Assembly: GCF_006539725.1 (NCBI RefSeq)
Contig: NZ_BJNO01000010.1
Coordinates: 102,010 to 166,009 of the forward strand
DNA length: 64,000 bases
Direction: 5' to 3'
Source: Klebsiella terrigena
GTDB lineage: Bacteria; Pseudomonadota; Gammaproteobacteria; Enterobacterales; Enterobacteriaceae
Below, in pieces: positions 8,827 through 20,182 of the stretch. Both the position numbers and the translations under genes were made by a program. Below the pieces are notes generated by a model. That model was not told the DNA's origin and ran no database searches. It saw only the letters and a list, made by a program, of their open reading frames with translations. Positions within the stretch are counted from its first letter, which is position 1; each line of letters opens with the position of its first letter.

Positions 8827-9247
8827 GCGCGGCAAGTCCAGTCAAAACGGATGCGTCAGTGTACCTAAAATGACTGTCCGGCGGAGCGCTGTTTTTTGCG
8901 CATTCATCAGGCGATTCGTTTTCCTGGTGAATGCAGGGTAGCGCAATGCGTTATGGATCGAAAAATAAGCAGAGTTTTAACCTAAAGTGCAGCGTTTTAT
9001 TCCGCCATAAGTATCGTTATTTTATGCTGAAAACGGGACTTTTTTTGTTTATCTTCGCGTGAATACAGAATATTATCTTTGCTTAATCGCCTGAAAAATA
9101 GAGATTTTAATCTGGTTTCCGGCAAAAAACTGCGCTAAACCATTAAAGATCATGGTAAAAGTAGCGTTGTTTAATAAAAGCACAGAATGCTTTTTAACCA
9201 TAAAAATACAAAATATTTACACCACATCACGAACGGGGTTCTGGAGC
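8827..9247. other. panM-livK divergent intergenic region
   Basis: 421 bp without a gene. It holds an imperfect inverted repeat CATTCATCAGG / CCTGGTGAATG (8901-8911 and 8923-8933), then an AT-rich tract with many A/T runs up to livK. This is where a livK promoter with Lrp control would lie by analogy with E. coli. No clear -35/-10 pair at standard spacing was found. Confidence 0.5.
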
Positions 9248-10357
9248 ATGAAAAGGAACGCGAAAACAATCATTGCGGGATTAGTCGCACTGACCATGTC
9301 GCACGCGGTAATCGCCAAAGAGATAAAAGTCGCCGTCGTTGGTGCGATGTCTGGTCCGGTAGCGCAATGGGGCGACATGGAGTTCAACGGCGCGCGTCAG
9401 GCAATTAAAGACATTAACGCGCAGGGAGGAATTAAGGGCGATAAGCTGGTCGGCGTGGAGTATGACGACGCCTGCGACCCTAAACAGGCCGTCGCGGTGG
9501 CGAACAAAATCGTTAACGAAGGGATTAAATACGTTATCGGCCACCTCTGCTCCTCCTCAACCCAGCCGGCCTCCGATATCTACGAAGATGAAGGCATTCT
9601 GATGATCTCTCCGGGGGCCACCAACCCCGAACTGACCCAGCGCGGCTATCAGTACATCATGCGTACCGCCGGCCTCGACTCCTCGCAGGGGCCGACCGCC
9701 GCAAAATATATTCTGGAAACGGTGAAACCGCAGCGTATTGCTATCATTCATGACAAGCAGCAGTACGGTGAAGGCCTGGCGCGTTCGGTCCAGGAGAGCC
9801 TGAAAAAAGGCAACGCCAACATCGTCTTCTTCGACGGGATCACCGCCGGTGAGAAAGACTTCTCGGCGCTGCTTTCTCGCCTGCAGAAAGAGAATATTGA
9901 TTTCGTTTACTACGGTGGCTATTACCCGGAAATGGGCCAGATGCTGCGTCAGGCGCGGGCTAACGGGCTGAAAACCGTCTTTATGGGTCCTGAGGGCGTG
10001 GGCAATGCTTCGCTGTCCAATATCGCAGGCGCCGCGGCAGAAGGCATGCTGGTGACAATGCCGAAACGCTATGACCAGGATCCGGCAAACAGCGCTATCG
10101 TAGACGCGCTGAAAGCAGAGAAAAAAGATCCGAGCGGGCCGTATGTCTGGATTACCTACGCCGCCGTGCAGTCCTTAGCGCAGGCGATGGACAGAAGCAG
10201 CAGCCAGGAGCCGCTGGACTTAATCAAAGATCTGAAAGCTCACGGTGCGAAAACCGTGATTGGGCCGCTGAATTGGGACGAAAAAGGCGATTTGAAGGGA
10301 TTTGAGTTTGGTGTCTTCCAGTGGCATGCGGATGGGTCATCCTCGGCTGCAAAATAA
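9248..10357 (+). CDS. livK: Leucine-specific periplasmic binding protein LivK
   Basis: Leucine-preferring partner of LivHMGF. Start ATG 9248 gives 369 aa (the E. coli length) with signal peptide [23 protein letters not shown] before [15 protein letters not shown] longer frame from 9152 puts 32 non-signal residues in front and is rejected. AACGGGG at 9233-9239 is the likely ribosome-binding site. The mature part is closely similar to LivJ (for example [16 protein letters not shown] and [18 protein letters not shown]), so the two arose by duplication. Confidence 0.97.
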   Translation: MKRNAKTIIAGLVALTMSHAVIAKEIKVAVVGAMSGPVAQWGDMEFNGARQAIKDINAQGGIKGDKLVGVEYDDACDPKQAVAVANKIVNEGIKYVIGHLCSSSTQPASDIYEDEGILMISPGATNPELTQRGYQYIMRTAGLDSSQGPTAAKYILETVKPQRIAIIHDKQQYGEGLARSVQESLKKGNANIVFFDGITAGEKDFSALLSRLQKENIDFVYYGGYYPEMGQMLRQARANGLKTVFMGPEGVGNASLSNIAGAAAEGMLVTMPKRYDQDPANSAIVDALKAEKKDPSGPYVWITYAAVQSLAQAMDRSSSQEPLDLIKDLKAHGAKTVIGPLNWDEKGDLKGFEFGVFQWHADGSSSAAK

Positions 10358-10511
10358 GACAACCCCTCGTCATGGTTCGAGCCGCTGATGCCTCGACGAC
10401 GTTTCCGCTCCGGGGCTGCCGGGGAGGGAACAGTTTGCCGTCCGTCCGCCGCTCGAATCGTTGCGAGTGGGATTCAACATCCCGCCTTGCCGGGTTTAGA
10501 AAGGTTACCTT

Positions 10512-11438
10512 ATGTCCGAGCAGTTTCTCTACTTTCTGCAGCAGATGTTTAACGGCGTCACGCTGGGCAGTACCTATGCGCTGATCGCCATCGGTTACAC
10601 GATGGTATACGGCATTATTGGCATGATTAACTTCGCCCACGGCGAGGTATATATGATAGGGAGCTACGTCTCCTTCATGATCATTGCCGCGCTGATGATG
10701 ATGGGCATCGACACCAGCTGGCTGCTGGTCGCCGCCGGATTCGTCGGGGCTATCATTATTGCCAGCGCCTATGGCTGGAGTATTGAACGCGTGGCCTATC
10801 GGCCGGTGCGCAGCTCCAAGCGCCTGATTGCGCTGATTTCCGCCATCGGGATGTCAATCTTCCTGCAAAACTACGTCAGCCTGACGGAAGGGTCGCGCGA
10901 CGTGGCGCTGCCGAGCCTGTTTAACGGCCAGTGGACGGTGGGCAGCAGCGAAAACTTCTCTGCCACGATCACCACCATGCAGCTGGTTATTTGGATCGTC
11001 ACCTTTGTGGCGATGCTGGCGCTGACGCTGTTTATCCGCTATTCGCGCATGGGCCGCGCCTGCCGCGCCTGTGCGGAAGACCTGAAAATGGCCAGCCTGC
11101 TGGGGATTAACACCGATCGCGTTATTGCCCTGACCTTTGTTATCGGCGCCGCGATGGCGGCGGTCGCCGGGGTACTGCTCGGTCAGTTCTACGGCGTTAT
11201 CAACCCCTATATTGGCTTTATGGCCGGGATGAAAGCCTTTACCGCAGCGGTCCTTGGCGGCATCGGCAGTATTCCTGGCGCGATGATCGGCGGCCTGATT
11301 TTGGGTATCGCCGAAGCGCTCTCCTCCGCCTATCTCAGCACCGAATATAAAGACGTGGTCTCCTTTGCGCTGCTGATTCTGGTGCTGTTAGTGATGCCTA
11401 CCGGTATCCTCGGTCGCCCGGAGGTTGAGAAAGTATGA
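10512..11438 (+). CDS. livH: Branched-chain amino acid ABC transporter permease LivH
   Basis: One of two membrane subunits of the LIV transporter. The 308-aa protein is strongly hydrophobic, with about eight membrane segments. It carries the LivH-family signatures [18 protein letters not shown] near 28-45 and [20 protein letters not shown] near 238-257. A 154-bp gap separates it from livK, and its stop overlaps livM by 4 bp. The gap contains short inverted repeats but no gene. Confidence 0.97.
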   Translation: MSEQFLYFLQQMFNGVTLGSTYALIAIGYTMVYGIIGMINFAHGEVYMIGSYVSFMIIAALMMMGIDTSWLLVAAGFVGAIIIASAYGWSIERVAYRPVRSSKRLIALISAIGMSIFLQNYVSLTEGSRDVALPSLFNGQWTVGSSENFSATITTMQLVIWIVTFVAMLALTLFIRYSRMGRACRACAEDLKMASLLGINTDRVIALTFVIGAAMAAVAGVLLGQFYGVINPYIGFMAGMKAFTAAVLGGIGSIPGAMIGGLILGIAEALSSAYLSTEYKDVVSFALLILVLLVMPTGILGRPEVEKV

Positions 11439-12712
11439 AACCGATGCATATTGCAATGGCGCTGCTGTCCGCGGTGATGTTCTTTATTCTGGCTGGCGTC
11501 TTTATGGGTGTGCAGCTGGAGCTGGACGGCACCAAACTGGTGGTAGATACCGCGGCGGATATCCGTTGGCAGTGGATCTTCATCGGCACGGCGGTGGTCT
11601 TCCTCTTCCAGCTGATGCGCCCGCTGTTCCAGAAAACCCTGAAAAACGTCTCCGGGCCGAAGTTTATTCTGCCGGCCATCGACGGGTCGACGGTAAAGCA
11701 GAAGCTATTCCTGGTGGCGCTGCTGGTTATCGCCGTCGCGTGGCCGTTTATGGTGTCGCGCGGCACGGTGGATATCGCCACTCTGACCATGATTTACATC
11801 ATTCTCGGCCTGGGGCTGAACGTGGTGGTGGGGCTGTCCGGCCTGCTGGTGCTGGGCTACGGCGGCTTCTACGCTATCGGCGCCTACACCTTCGCGCTGC
11901 TGAACCACTATTACGGCCTCGGCTTCTGGACCTGCCTGCCGCTGGCGGGGCTGGTTTCGGCCGCTGCGGGCTTCCTGCTGGGCTTCCCGGTGCTGCGCCT
12001 GCGCGGTGACTATCTGGCGATTGTGACCCTCGGCTTCGGCGAAATTGTGCGTATTTTACTGCTCAATAACACCGAAGTGACCGGCGGCCCGAACGGCATC
12101 AGCCAGATCCCTAAGCCGACGCTGTTTGGCCTCGAGTTTAGCCGCAGCGCGCGCGAAGGCGGATGGGATACCTTCAGCAACTTCTTTGGCGTCAAGTACG
12201 ACCCCAGCGATAGGGTTATTTTCCTCTACCTGGTGGCGCTGCTGCTGGTGGTCTTCTCGCTGTTCGTGATTAACCGCCTGCTGCGCATGCCGCTGGGCCG
12301 CGCGTGGGAAGCGCTGCGTGAAGATGAGATTGCCTGTCGTTCTCTGGGTCTCAATCCGACGCGCATCAAGCTCACCGCCTTTACCATCAGCGCCGCGTTT
12401 GCCGGCTTTGCCGGGACGCTGTTTGCCGCACGCCAGGGCTTCGTTAGCCCGGAGTCCTTTACCTTCGCCGAGTCGGCCTTCGTGCTGGCCATCGTCGTGC
12501 TGGGCGGGATGGGCTCGCAGTTTGCGGTGATTCTGGCCGCTATTTTACTGGTGGTCTCGCGCGAGCTGATGCGTGATTTCAACGAATACAGCATGCTGAT
12601 GCTGGGTGGCCTGATGGTACTGATGATGATCTGGCGTCCGCAGGGCCTGCTGCCGATGACGCGCCCGCAGCTGAAGCTGAAAAAAGGTCAGGCTAAAGGA
12701 GAGCAGGCATGA
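11435..12712 (+). CDS. livM: Branched-chain amino acid ABC transporter permease LivM
   Basis: Second membrane subunit, 425 aa as in E. coli. An extra N-terminal region with two hydrophobic stretches precedes the conserved permease core ([27 protein letters not shown] near 124-150; [15 protein letters not shown] near 351-365). ATGA overlaps join it to livH upstream and livG downstream, showing tight coupling. Confidence 0.97.
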   Translation: MKPMHIAMALLSAVMFFILAGVFMGVQLELDGTKLVVDTAADIRWQWIFIGTAVVFLFQLMRPLFQKTLKNVSGPKFILPAIDGSTVKQKLFLVALLVIAVAWPFMVSRGTVDIATLTMIYIILGLGLNVVVGLSGLLVLGYGGFYAIGAYTFALLNHYYGLGFWTCLPLAGLVSAAAGFLLGFPVLRLRGDYLAIVTLGFGEIVRILLLNNTEVTGGPNGISQIPKPTLFGLEFSRSAREGGWDTFSNFFGVKYDPSDRVIFLYLVALLLVVFSLFVINRLLRMPLGRAWEALREDEIACRSLGLNPTRIKLTAFTISAAFAGFAGTLFAARQGFVSPESFTFAESAFVLAIVVLGGMGSQFAVILAAILLVVSRELMRDFNEYSMLMLGGLMVLMMIWRPQGLLPMTRPQLKLKKGQAKGEQA

Positions 12713-13476
12713 GTCAGCCATTATTATCCGTAAGCGGCCTGATGATGCGCTTTGGCGGCCTGCTGGCGGTCAACAACGTGTCGCTGGAGCTGCGCCCGCA
12801 GGAAATTGTTTCGCTGATCGGCCCTAACGGCGCCGGGAAGACCACGGTCTTTAACTGCCTCACCGGTTTCTATAAGCCGACCGGCGGTTCGATTATGCTG
12901 CGTGACCAGCACCTGGAAGGGCTGCCGGGCCAGCAGATTGCCCGCATGGGCGTCGTGCGTACCTTCCAGCACGTGCGCCTGTTCCGTGAAATGACGGTGA
13001 TTGAAAACCTGCTGGTAGCGCAGCATCAGCAGCTGAAAACCGGCGTCTTCTCCGGGCTGCTGAAAACGCCGACCTTCCGTCGCGCGCAGAGCGAAGCGCT
13101 GGATCGCGCCGCCGCCTGGCTCGAGCGTATCGGCCTGCTGGAGCAGGCTAACCGCCAGGCCAGCAACCTCGCCTACGGCGACCAGCGGCGGCTGGAGATC
13201 GCTCGCTGCATGGTGACGCAGCCGGAAATCCTGATGCTGGACGAACCGGCGGCGGGCCTGAACCCCAAAGAGACCAAGGAGCTTGACGAGCTGATCGCCG
13301 AGCTGCGCAGTCATCACAACACCACCATCCTGCTGATTGAACACGATATGAAGCTGGTGATGGGCATTTCCGATCGCATTTACGTGGTAAACCAGGGCAC
13401 GCCGCTGGCCAACGGAACGCCGGAAGAGATCCGCAATAACCCGGACGTGATCCGCGCATACCTTGGTGAGGCATAA
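12709..13476 (+). CDS. livG: Branched-chain amino acid ABC transporter ATPase LivG
   Basis: First of two cytoplasmic ATPases that power LivHM. The 255-aa protein has Walker [10 protein letters not shown] at 38-46, a LAYGDQRR signature at 154-161 (the LivG variant of LSGGQ) and Walker B ILMLDEP at 174-180. The start overlaps livM by 4 bp; livF follows after a 2-bp gap. Confidence 0.97.
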   Translation: MSQPLLSVSGLMMRFGGLLAVNNVSLELRPQEIVSLIGPNGAGKTTVFNCLTGFYKPTGGSIMLRDQHLEGLPGQQIARMGVVRTFQHVRLFREMTVIENLLVAQHQQLKTGVFSGLLKTPTFRRAQSEALDRAAAWLERIGLLEQANRQASNLAYGDQRRLEIARCMVTQPEILMLDEPAAGLNPKETKELDELIAELRSHHNTTILLIEHDMKLVMGISDRIYVVNQGTPLANGTPEEIRNNPDVIRAYLGEA

Positions 13477-13478
13477 GC

Positions 13479-14192
13479 ATGGAAAAAGTGATGTTATCTT
13501 TTGACAACGTAAGTGCCCACTACGGCAAGATTCAGGCGCTGCATAACGTCAGCCTGCATATCAATCAGGGGGAGATTGTGACCCTGATTGGCGCCAACGG
13601 CGCGGGTAAAACCACGCTGCTCGGCACCCTGTGCGGCGACCCGCGCGCCAGCAGCGGAAAGGTGGTGTTTGACGGTAAGGATATTACCGACTGGCAGACC
13701 GCGAAAATCATGCGCGAAGCGGTGGCGATTGTTCCGGAAGGGCGTCGCGTCTTCTCGCGGATGACGGTCGAAGAGAACCTCGCGATGGGCGGCTTTTTTG
13801 CCGACCGTGACCAGTTCCAGACCCGCATTAAGTGGGTATACGAGCTGTTCCCGCGTCTGCTTGAGCGTCGTATTCAGCGCGCGGGCACCATGTCCGGCGG
13901 CGAACAGCAGATGCTGGCGATTGGCCGCGCGCTGATGAGCCAGCCGCGCCTGCTGCTGCTGGATGAACCTTCTCTGGGCCTGGCGCCGATTATCATCCAG
14001 CAGATTTTCAACACCATCGAACAGCTGCGCGAGCAGGGGATGACCATATTCCTTGTAGAGCAGAACGCCAATCAGGCGCTGAAGCTTGCCGATCGCGGCT
14101 ACGTGCTCGAGAACGGCCACGTGGTGCTCGAAGATACCGGCGACGCGCTGCTGGCTAACGAAGCGGTGCGTAGCGCCTATCTGGGAGGGTAA
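13479..14192 (+). CDS. livF: Branched-chain amino acid ABC transporter ATPase LivF
   Basis: Second ATPase of the LIV system, forming the nucleotide-binding pair with LivG. It is 237 aa with Walker A GANGAGKTT at 38-46, signature MSGGEQQM and Walker B LLLLDEPSLG. It is the last gene of livKHMGF, closed by a GC-rich hairpin. Confidence 0.97.
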   Translation: MEKVMLSFDNVSAHYGKIQALHNVSLHINQGEIVTLIGANGAGKTTLLGTLCGDPRASSGKVVFDGKDITDWQTAKIMREAVAIVPEGRRVFSRMTVEENLAMGGFFADRDQFQTRIKWVYELFPRLLERRIQRAGTMSGGEQQMLAIGRALMSQPRLLLLDEPSLGLAPIIIQQIFNTIEQLREQGMTIFLVEQNANQALKLADRGYVLENGHVVLEDTGDALLANEAVRSAYLGG

Positions 14193-14213
14193 TCCCAAAC
14201 CTTTCGCGCTTAT

Positions 14214-14233
14214 TCCCGGCCGCCCGGCCGGGA
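14214..14233 (+). terminator. GC-rich hairpin after livF
   Basis: Near-perfect palindrome TCCCGGCCG / CGGCCGGGA (14214-14222 and 14225-14233) 21 bp after the livF stop, followed by TATCCTT. The T tract is short. Confidence 0.6.
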
Positions 14234-14298
14234 TATCCTTCAGCCAGAACGCCGCCGGCGGGCAATCATCCCCTTGACGTGTCGCAGCTCCCACTTTC

Positions 14299-14360
14299 CT
14301 GTCTCCGATCTTTCATCGTCTTGCCATCTCCCTGACGTCTTACTATCTTTTTTTTGTAAT
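14299..14360 (+). promoter_or_regulatory. Pho-box array upstream of ugpB
   Basis: Six heptamers resembling CTGTCAT recur at exactly 11-bp steps: CTGTCTC 14299, CTTTCAT 14310, TTGCCAT 14321, CTGACGT 14332, CTATCTT 14343 and TTGTAAT 14354. Each matches 5 or 6 of 7 positions. The 11-bp period is the PhoB dimer spacing, and ugp belongs to the Pho regulon in E. coli. The exact -10 was not fixed. Confidence 0.7.
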
Positions 14361-14457
14361 AAAAGAGTTATTTTTCTGTAATTCGAGCATGTCATGTTAC
14401 CCCCGCGAACATCAAACGCGTGAAATCGCGCATCTGGAACAACAAGAGAGATAACCG

Positions 14458-15774
14458 ATGATATCGTTACGACATACGGCTTTAGGACTGGCGCTTAGCC
14501 TGGCATTTGCCGGCCAGGCCCTCGCAGTAACTACCATCCCGTTCTGGCACTCAATGGAAGGTGAGCTGGGTAAAGAAGTTGATTCTCTGGCGCAGCGTTT
14601 CAACGCGGCCAATCCGGATTACAAAATTACGCCGGTCTACAAAGGTAACTACGAGCAGAGCCTGAGCGCCGGTATCGCCGCGTTTCGTACCGGCAACGCC
14701 CCGGCGCTGCTGCAGGTTTATGAGGTTGGCACCGCGACGATGATGGCGTCAAAAGCCATCAAGCCGGTGTATCAGGTCTTCACCGATGCGGGCATTAAGT
14801 TTGATGAATCGCAGTTCGTACCGACCGTTTCCGGCTACTACACCGACTCTAAAACCGGCCACCTCCTCTCCCAGCCTTTTAACAGCTCCACCCCGGTGCT
14901 GTACTACAACAAAGACGCCTTCAAAAAAGCCGGCTTAGATCCGGAGCAGCCGCCGAAAACCTGGCAGGATCTGGCCGCCTATACCGCCAAGCTGAAGGCC
15001 GCCGGAATGAAGTGCGGCTACGCCAGCGGCTGGCAGGGCTGGATTCAGATTGAGAACTTCAGCGCCTGGCACGGCCTGCCGGTGGCCACCAAAAATAACG
15101 GCTTCGACGGTACCGATGCGGTTCTGGAGTTCAACAAGCCGGAGCAGGTGAAGCATATCGCCATGCTGGAAGCGATGAACAAGAAGGGCGACTTCAGCTA
15201 CTTCGGGCGTAAAGATGAGTCCACCGAGAAGTTCTACAACGGTGACTGTGCGATCACCACCGCCTCCTCCGGTTCGCTTGCCGATATCCGCCAGTACGCC
15301 AAATTCAACTATGGCGTCGGGATGATGCCGTACGATGCCGACGTTAAGGGCGCGCCGCAGAACGCCATTATCGGCGGGGCGAGCCTGTGGGTGATGCAGG
15401 GTAAAGATAAAGAGACCTACACCGGGGTGGCGAAATTCCTCGAATTCCTCACAAAACCGGAAATCGCTGCGGAATGGCACCAGAAAACCGGCTATCTGCC
15501 GATCACTACCGCCGCCTACGATCTGACCCGTCAGCAGGGCTTCTATGACAAGAACCCTGGCGCCGATATCGCCACCCGTCAGATGCTGAACAAGCCGCCG
15601 CTGCCGTTCACCAAAGGCCTGCGCCTGGGCAATATGCCGCAGATTCGCACCGTAGTGGACGAGGAGCTGGAAAGCGTTTGGACCGGCAAGAAAACCCCGC
15701 AGCAGGCGCTGGATTCAGCGGTTGAGCGCGGTAACCAGCTGCTGCGTCGTTTCGAGCAGTCGACGAAGTCGTAA
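14458..15774 (+). CDS. ugpB: sn-glycerol-3-phosphate periplasmic binding protein UgpB
   Basis: Captures glycerol 3-phosphate and glycerophosphodiesters such as glycerophosphocholine under phosphate starvation. It is 438 aa, the E. coli length, with signal peptide [23 protein letters not shown] before [13 protein letters not shown]. The body is a type II extracellular solute-binding fold, with [15 protein letters not shown] near 140-154 and GGASLWVM near 305-312. It is the first gene of ugpBAECQ. A structured 139-bp spacer follows, which may raise UgpB over the membrane subunits. Confidence 0.97.
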   Translation: MISLRHTALGLALSLAFAGQALAVTTIPFWHSMEGELGKEVDSLAQRFNAANPDYKITPVYKGNYEQSLSAGIAAFRTGNAPALLQVYEVGTATMMASKAIKPVYQVFTDAGIKFDESQFVPTVSGYYTDSKTGHLLSQPFNSSTPVLYYNKDAFKKAGLDPEQPPKTWQDLAAYTAKLKAAGMKCGYASGWQGWIQIENFSAWHGLPVATKNNGFDGTDAVLEFNKPEQVKHIAMLEAMNKKGDFSYFGRKDESTEKFYNGDCAITTASSGSLADIRQYAKFNYGVGMMPYDADVKGAPQNAIIGGASLWVMQGKDKETYTGVAKFLEFLTKPEIAAEWHQKTGYLPITTAAYDLTRQQGFYDKNPGADIATRQMLNKPPLPFTKGLRLGNMPQIRTVVDEELESVWTGKKTPQQALDSAVERGNQLLRRFEQSTKS

Positions 15775-15780
15775 CGTATT

Positions 15781-15892
15781 GATGCCGATTGATTCAGGGC
15801 AGTAGGTCGAACGGACGTCCCCCGATAGCGCCTTGCTTACCGGGGGATATCCGCCTTTGGCGATCGCCGATAGCAGCGAATCACTGGGCATC
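15781..15892. repeat. Nested inverted repeat between ugpB and ugpA
   Basis: Outer arms GATGCC / GGCATC (15781-15786 and 15887-15892) and GATTC / GAATC (15791-15795 and 15878-15882) enclose a strong hairpin whose 15-nt arms, 15813-15827 and 15838-15852, pair around TCCCCCG / CGGGGGA with three internal mismatches. A palindrome GGCGATCGCC follows at 15859-15868. The position, after the binding-protein gene and before the permeases, matches sites where mRNA hairpins protect the upstream transcript in other ABC operons. Confidence 0.6.
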
Positions 15893-15913
15893 ATCGAGCA
15901 AAAGAGTAACCTC

Positions 15914-16801
15914 ATGTCATCAACCCGTCCGGTATTCCGCTCGCGCTGGCTGCCCTATCTGCTGGTTGCGCCGCAGCTGATTATCACCATTATTTTCTTT
16001 ATCTGGCCCGCGGGCGAGGCGCTGTGGTATTCGCTGCAAAGCGTCGACCCGTTTGGCCTCTCCAGCCAGTTCGTCGGCATGGATAACTTCGTTACCCTGT
16101 TCCACGACCCGTACTATCTGGACTCATTCTGGACCACCATCAAGTTCAGCTCGATGGTGACGTTCAGCGGCCTGATCGTTTCGCTGTTTTTCGCCGCGCT
16201 GGTCGACTACGTAGTGCGCGGTAGCCGCTTCTATCAAACGCTGATGCTGCTGCCCTACGCCGTCGCGCCCGCGGTAGCCGCGGTGCTGTGGATTTTCCTC
16301 TTTAACCCAGGACGCGGGCTGATAACCCATTTCCTCGGCGAGATGGGCTACGACTGGAACCACGCGCAGAACAGCGGCCAGGCGATGTTCCTCGTGGTGT
16401 TTGCTTCGGTATGGAAGCAGATTAGCTACAACTTCCTGTTCTTCTTCGCCGCGCTGCAGTCGATCCCGCGCTCGCTGGTGGAGGCCGCGGCGATTGACGG
16501 GGCCGGCCCGGTCCGCCGCTTCTTCAAGCTGGCGCTGCCGCTGATTGCGCCGGTGAGCTTCTTCCTGCTGGTCGTCAACCTGGTTTACGCCTTCTTCGAT
16601 ACCTTCCCGGTTATCGATGCCGCCACCGCCGGCGGCCCGGTCCAGGCGACGACGACGCTGATTTATAAGATCTATCGCGAAGGCTTTGCCGGGCTCGATC
16701 TCTCCGCTTCCGCCGCGCAGTCGGTGGTGCTGATGATGCTGGTGATTGTGCTGACGGTGGTTCAGTTCCGCTATGTTGAACGTAAGGTGCGCTACCAATG
16801 A
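15914..16801 (+). CDS. ugpA: Glycerol-3-phosphate ABC transporter permease UgpA
   Basis: Membrane subunit of UgpBAEC. From ATG 15914 it is 295 aa and begins [21 protein letters not shown], as in E. coli; an upstream in-frame ATG at 15833 lies in the palindromic spacer and is rejected. About six membrane segments are present. The cytoplasmic EAA loop [21 protein letters not shown] is near residues 193-213. It overlaps ugpE by 4 bp. Confidence 0.96.
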   Translation: MSSTRPVFRSRWLPYLLVAPQLIITIIFFIWPAGEALWYSLQSVDPFGLSSQFVGMDNFVTLFHDPYYLDSFWTTIKFSSMVTFSGLIVSLFFAALVDYVVRGSRFYQTLMLLPYAVAPAVAAVLWIFLFNPGRGLITHFLGEMGYDWNHAQNSGQAMFLVVFASVWKQISYNFLFFFAALQSIPRSLVEAAAIDGAGPVRRFFKLALPLIAPVSFFLLVVNLVYAFFDTFPVIDAATAGGPVQATTTLIYKIYREGFAGLDLSASAAQSVVLMMLVIVLTVVQFRYVERKVRYQ

Positions 16802-17643
16802 TTGAGAACCGTCCCGGGCTGACGATTTTCAGCCACACCATGCTGATTGCGGGAATTGCCGTCATTCTGTTCCCGCTGTACGTCGCCTTTGTCGCGGCCA
16901 CGCTGGACAACAAGGCGGTCTTTGAGACGCCGATGACGCTGATCCCCGGCGGCCACCTTTTGGAAAATATGGCCATCATCTGGAAACAGGGCGTGGGGGC
17001 CAACAGCGCGCCGTTCTGGCTGATGATGCTCAACAGTTTCATCATGGCGTTCAGTATTACGGTGGGCAAAATCGCGGTGTCGATGCTGTCGGCGTTCGCC
17101 ATCGTCTGGTTCCGCTTCCCGCTGCGTAACCTGTTCTTCTGGATGATCTTTATCACCCTGATGCTGCCGGTTGAGGTGCGAATTTTCCCGACGGTAGAGG
17201 TGATTGCCAACCTGAAGATGCTCGATAGCTACGCCGGCCTGACGCTGCCGCTGATGGCCTCGGCAACCGCCACCTTCCTGTTCCGCCAGTTCTTTATGAC
17301 CCTGCCGGATGAGCTGATTGAAGCGGCGCGCATCGACGGCGCTTCGCCGATGCGCTTTTTCCGCGACATCGTGCTGCCGCTGTCGAAAACCAATCTCGCG
17401 GCGCTGTTCGTTATCACCTTTATCTACGGCTGGAACCAGTATTTATGGCCGCTGCTGATCGTCCAGGACGTCAATCTTGGCACCGCAGTCGCCGGTATTA
17501 AAGGCATGATCGCCACCGGCGAGGGCACCACGCAGTGGAATCAGGTGATGGCGGCAATGCTGCTGACGCTGATCCCGCCGGTTGTTATCGTTTTAGCCAT
17601 GCAGCGCGCGTTTGTGCGTGGTTTAGTGGACAGTGAGAAGTAG
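16798..17643 (+). CDS. ugpE: Glycerol-3-phosphate ABC transporter permease UgpE
   Basis: Second permease of the Ugp importer, 281 aa as in E. coli, with six membrane segments and the EAA loop [21 protein letters not shown] near residues 178-198. It overlaps ugpA by 4 bp. Its TAG stop (17641-17643) runs into the left terminal repeat of the palindromic element that separates it from ugpC, so the element supplies the last two bases of the stop. Confidence 0.97.
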   Translation: MIENRPGLTIFSHTMLIAGIAVILFPLYVAFVAATLDNKAVFETPMTLIPGGHLLENMAIIWKQGVGANSAPFWLMMLNSFIMAFSITVGKIAVSMLSAFAIVWFRFPLRNLFFWMIFITLMLPVEVRIFPTVEVIANLKMLDSYAGLTLPLMASATATFLFRQFFMTLPDELIEAARIDGASPMRFFRDIVLPLSKTNLAALFVITFIYGWNQYLWPLLIVQDVNLGTAVAGIKGMIATGEGTTQWNQVMAAMLLTLIPPVVIVLAMQRAFVRGLVDSEK

Positions 17644-17909
17644 GTTGTATCCCTTGATTGTTCGTGGCGTCGACGCTGAGCCGAAACCGCGTAATCAAGG
17701 CGGAGGATGATGGACATAGTGGGCCTATGTCCAAATCCGACAACGCAGAGTACGCGGTTTCGGCACGCGTCCCGAAGGGCTGGGGCCATTTTTGCCCGGT
17801 ACCGCGTTACTCGCGTCTTATTTGGGCCCACCAAACTGCGACGCTTGCGCCTTGCCCCGAGCAAAAATAGCCGCCAGCGACGTTCATGAACAATCAAGGG
17901 ATACAACCT
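17642..17909. mobile_element. MITE-like palindromic element inside the ugp operon
   Basis: A 268-bp insertion with 22-bp perfect terminal inverted repeats: 17642-17663 (AGGTTGTATCCC...) and 17888-17909 (its reverse complement, ending ...GGGATACAACCT). Inside are a perfect 14-bp stem GCCGAAACCGCGTA / TACGCGGTTTCGGC (17680-17693, 17751-17764) that encloses hairpin GGACATAG / CTATGTCC (17712-17719, 17725-17732), and a 12-bp stem with one mismatch (17784-17795, 17861-17872) that encloses TTTGG / CCAAA. No transposase and no credible ORF are present, and no clear target duplication. The right repeat supplies AAGGGAT, the likely ribosome-binding site of ugpC. Whether it is a known repeat family was not determined. 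Confidence 0.75.
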
Positions 17910-17912
17910 TTT

Positions 17913-18979
<1,067 letters not shown>

Positions 18980-18983
<4 letters not shown>

Positions 18984-19720
18984 GTTACTGGCCTTACCCC
19001 CATATCGTCGCCCATCGCGGCGGTGGAAAGCTGGCGCCGGAGAATACCCTCGCCGCTATCGATACCGGCGCTCGCTTTGGTCATACCATGATTGAGTTCG
19101 ACGCCAAGCTGTCGAAAGACGGGCAAATCTTTTTGCTGCATGACGATAATCTCGAGCGCACCAGCAACGGCTGGGGCGTGGCGGGCGAGCTGGCGTGGCA
19201 TGAGCTGCTGAACGTCGATGCGGGAAGCTGGTACGGCCGCGAATTTAAAGGCGAGCCGCTGCCGCTGCTCTCTGCCGTGGCGGAGCGCTGCCGTCAGCTG
19301 AACATGATGGCCAATATCGAAATTAAGCCGACCACCGGCAGCGGGCCGCTGACCGGCAAGGTGGTGGCCTTAGCGGCCCGCGAGCTGTGGCACGGCATGA
19401 CCGCGCCGCTGCTGTCATCGTTTGAAATTGACGCCCTGGAAGCGGCGCAGCAGGCGGTGCCTGAGCTGCCGCGCGGGCTGCTGCTGGACGAGTGGCGTGA
19501 GGACTGGCGCGAGCTGACCGCCCGGCTGGGCTGCGTGTCGATTCACCTGAACCATAAGCTGCTTGATGAGGCGCGGGTGGCGAGCCTGAAGGCGGCAGGT
19601 CTGCATATTCTGGTGTATACCGTCAATAAACCCCAGCGTGCCGCCGAGCTGCTGCGCTGGGGCGTCGACAGCATCTGTACCGATGCGATAGACGTCATCG
19701 GCCCCAACTTCCAGCCCTAA
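18980..19720 (+). CDS. ugpQ: Cytoplasmic glycerophosphodiester phosphodiesterase UgpQ
   Basis: Hydrolyses imported glycerophosphodiesters to glycerol 3-phosphate and an alcohol. The 246-aa GDPD-family protein has [12 protein letters not shown] at 12-23 (His12, Arg13, Glu21), [10 protein letters not shown] at 39-48 (Glu39, Asp41) and [11 protein letters not shown] from His54, the metal and catalytic set of the family. No signal peptide is present, which fits a cytoplasmic enzyme. It is the last gene of ugpBAECQ. Confidence 0.97.
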
Positions 19721-19738
19721 TCTGCCGACAGGCGGCCT

Positions 19739-20062
19739 TTACGGGGTCGTCTGTCGCTGCAGCATGCCACCGTTACTATTCGGCAGCACCTGCTGCTGAG
19801 AATTCACGTTCCCGCCCTGCAATGCGCGCTGCTGGTTGTTGTTCAGCTGCGTTTGAAGATGCTGCTGCTGAGCGCGCGTCTGGTTCTGCATATCCTGCTT
19901 CAGCATGCTCTGATGCTGCTGCTGCTGGACCTGCATCTGGTTTTGCATCCGCTGCTGGCTGGGGATGACGTACCCCGGCTGGTTGGGATTGTTGGTGGTA
20001 TTAAGCGGCTGTGCCAGGGCGGTCAACGGCATCAGCACCGCCAGAAATAGTATTGCCTTCAT
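19739..20062 (-). CDS. yhhA: YhhA family protein (DUF2756), secreted, Gln-rich
   Basis: A 107-aa protein with signal peptide MKAILFLAVLMPLTALA, then a Gln/Asn-rich low-complexity body (QNQMQVQQQQHQSMLKQDM and similar). It resembles E. coli YhhA, which sits at the same place between ugpQ and ggt but is about 146 aa, so this form is shorter. Function is unknown; periplasmic location is inferred from the signal peptide. It is convergent with ugpQ. Confidence 0.8.
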   Translation of the reverse strand: MKAILFLAVLMPLTALAQPLNTTNNPNQPGYVIPSQQRMQNQMQVQQQQHQSMLKQDMQNQTRAQQQHLQTQLNNNQQRALQGGNVNSQQQVLPNSNGGMLQRQTTP

Positions 20063-20182
20063 TGTTCTCTCCTCCCGTGCGTGGGATCACTTAAGTGTAC
20101 CTCCTTTCCGGCATAACAATGATTTTTTAGGACTTATCAACCAGGCTTATGCAGGGACAAAAACAGATTCAGGAGTATGGCA

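Noticed and set aside
9045..9073. TTGTTT / GAATAT as a livK promoter
   Set aside because: Both hexamers are poor and the distance to livK is long; a real call needs mapped 5' ends.
11425..12009. 194-codon frame overlapping the start of livM
   Set aside because: Different frame from livM, which is unmistakable; the translation is Arg/Gly/Ala-rich shadow.
17658..17889. Short plus-strand frames inside the ugp palindromic element
   Set aside because: They are 60-70 codons, lack ribosome-binding sites and read through stem arms; no family likeness.
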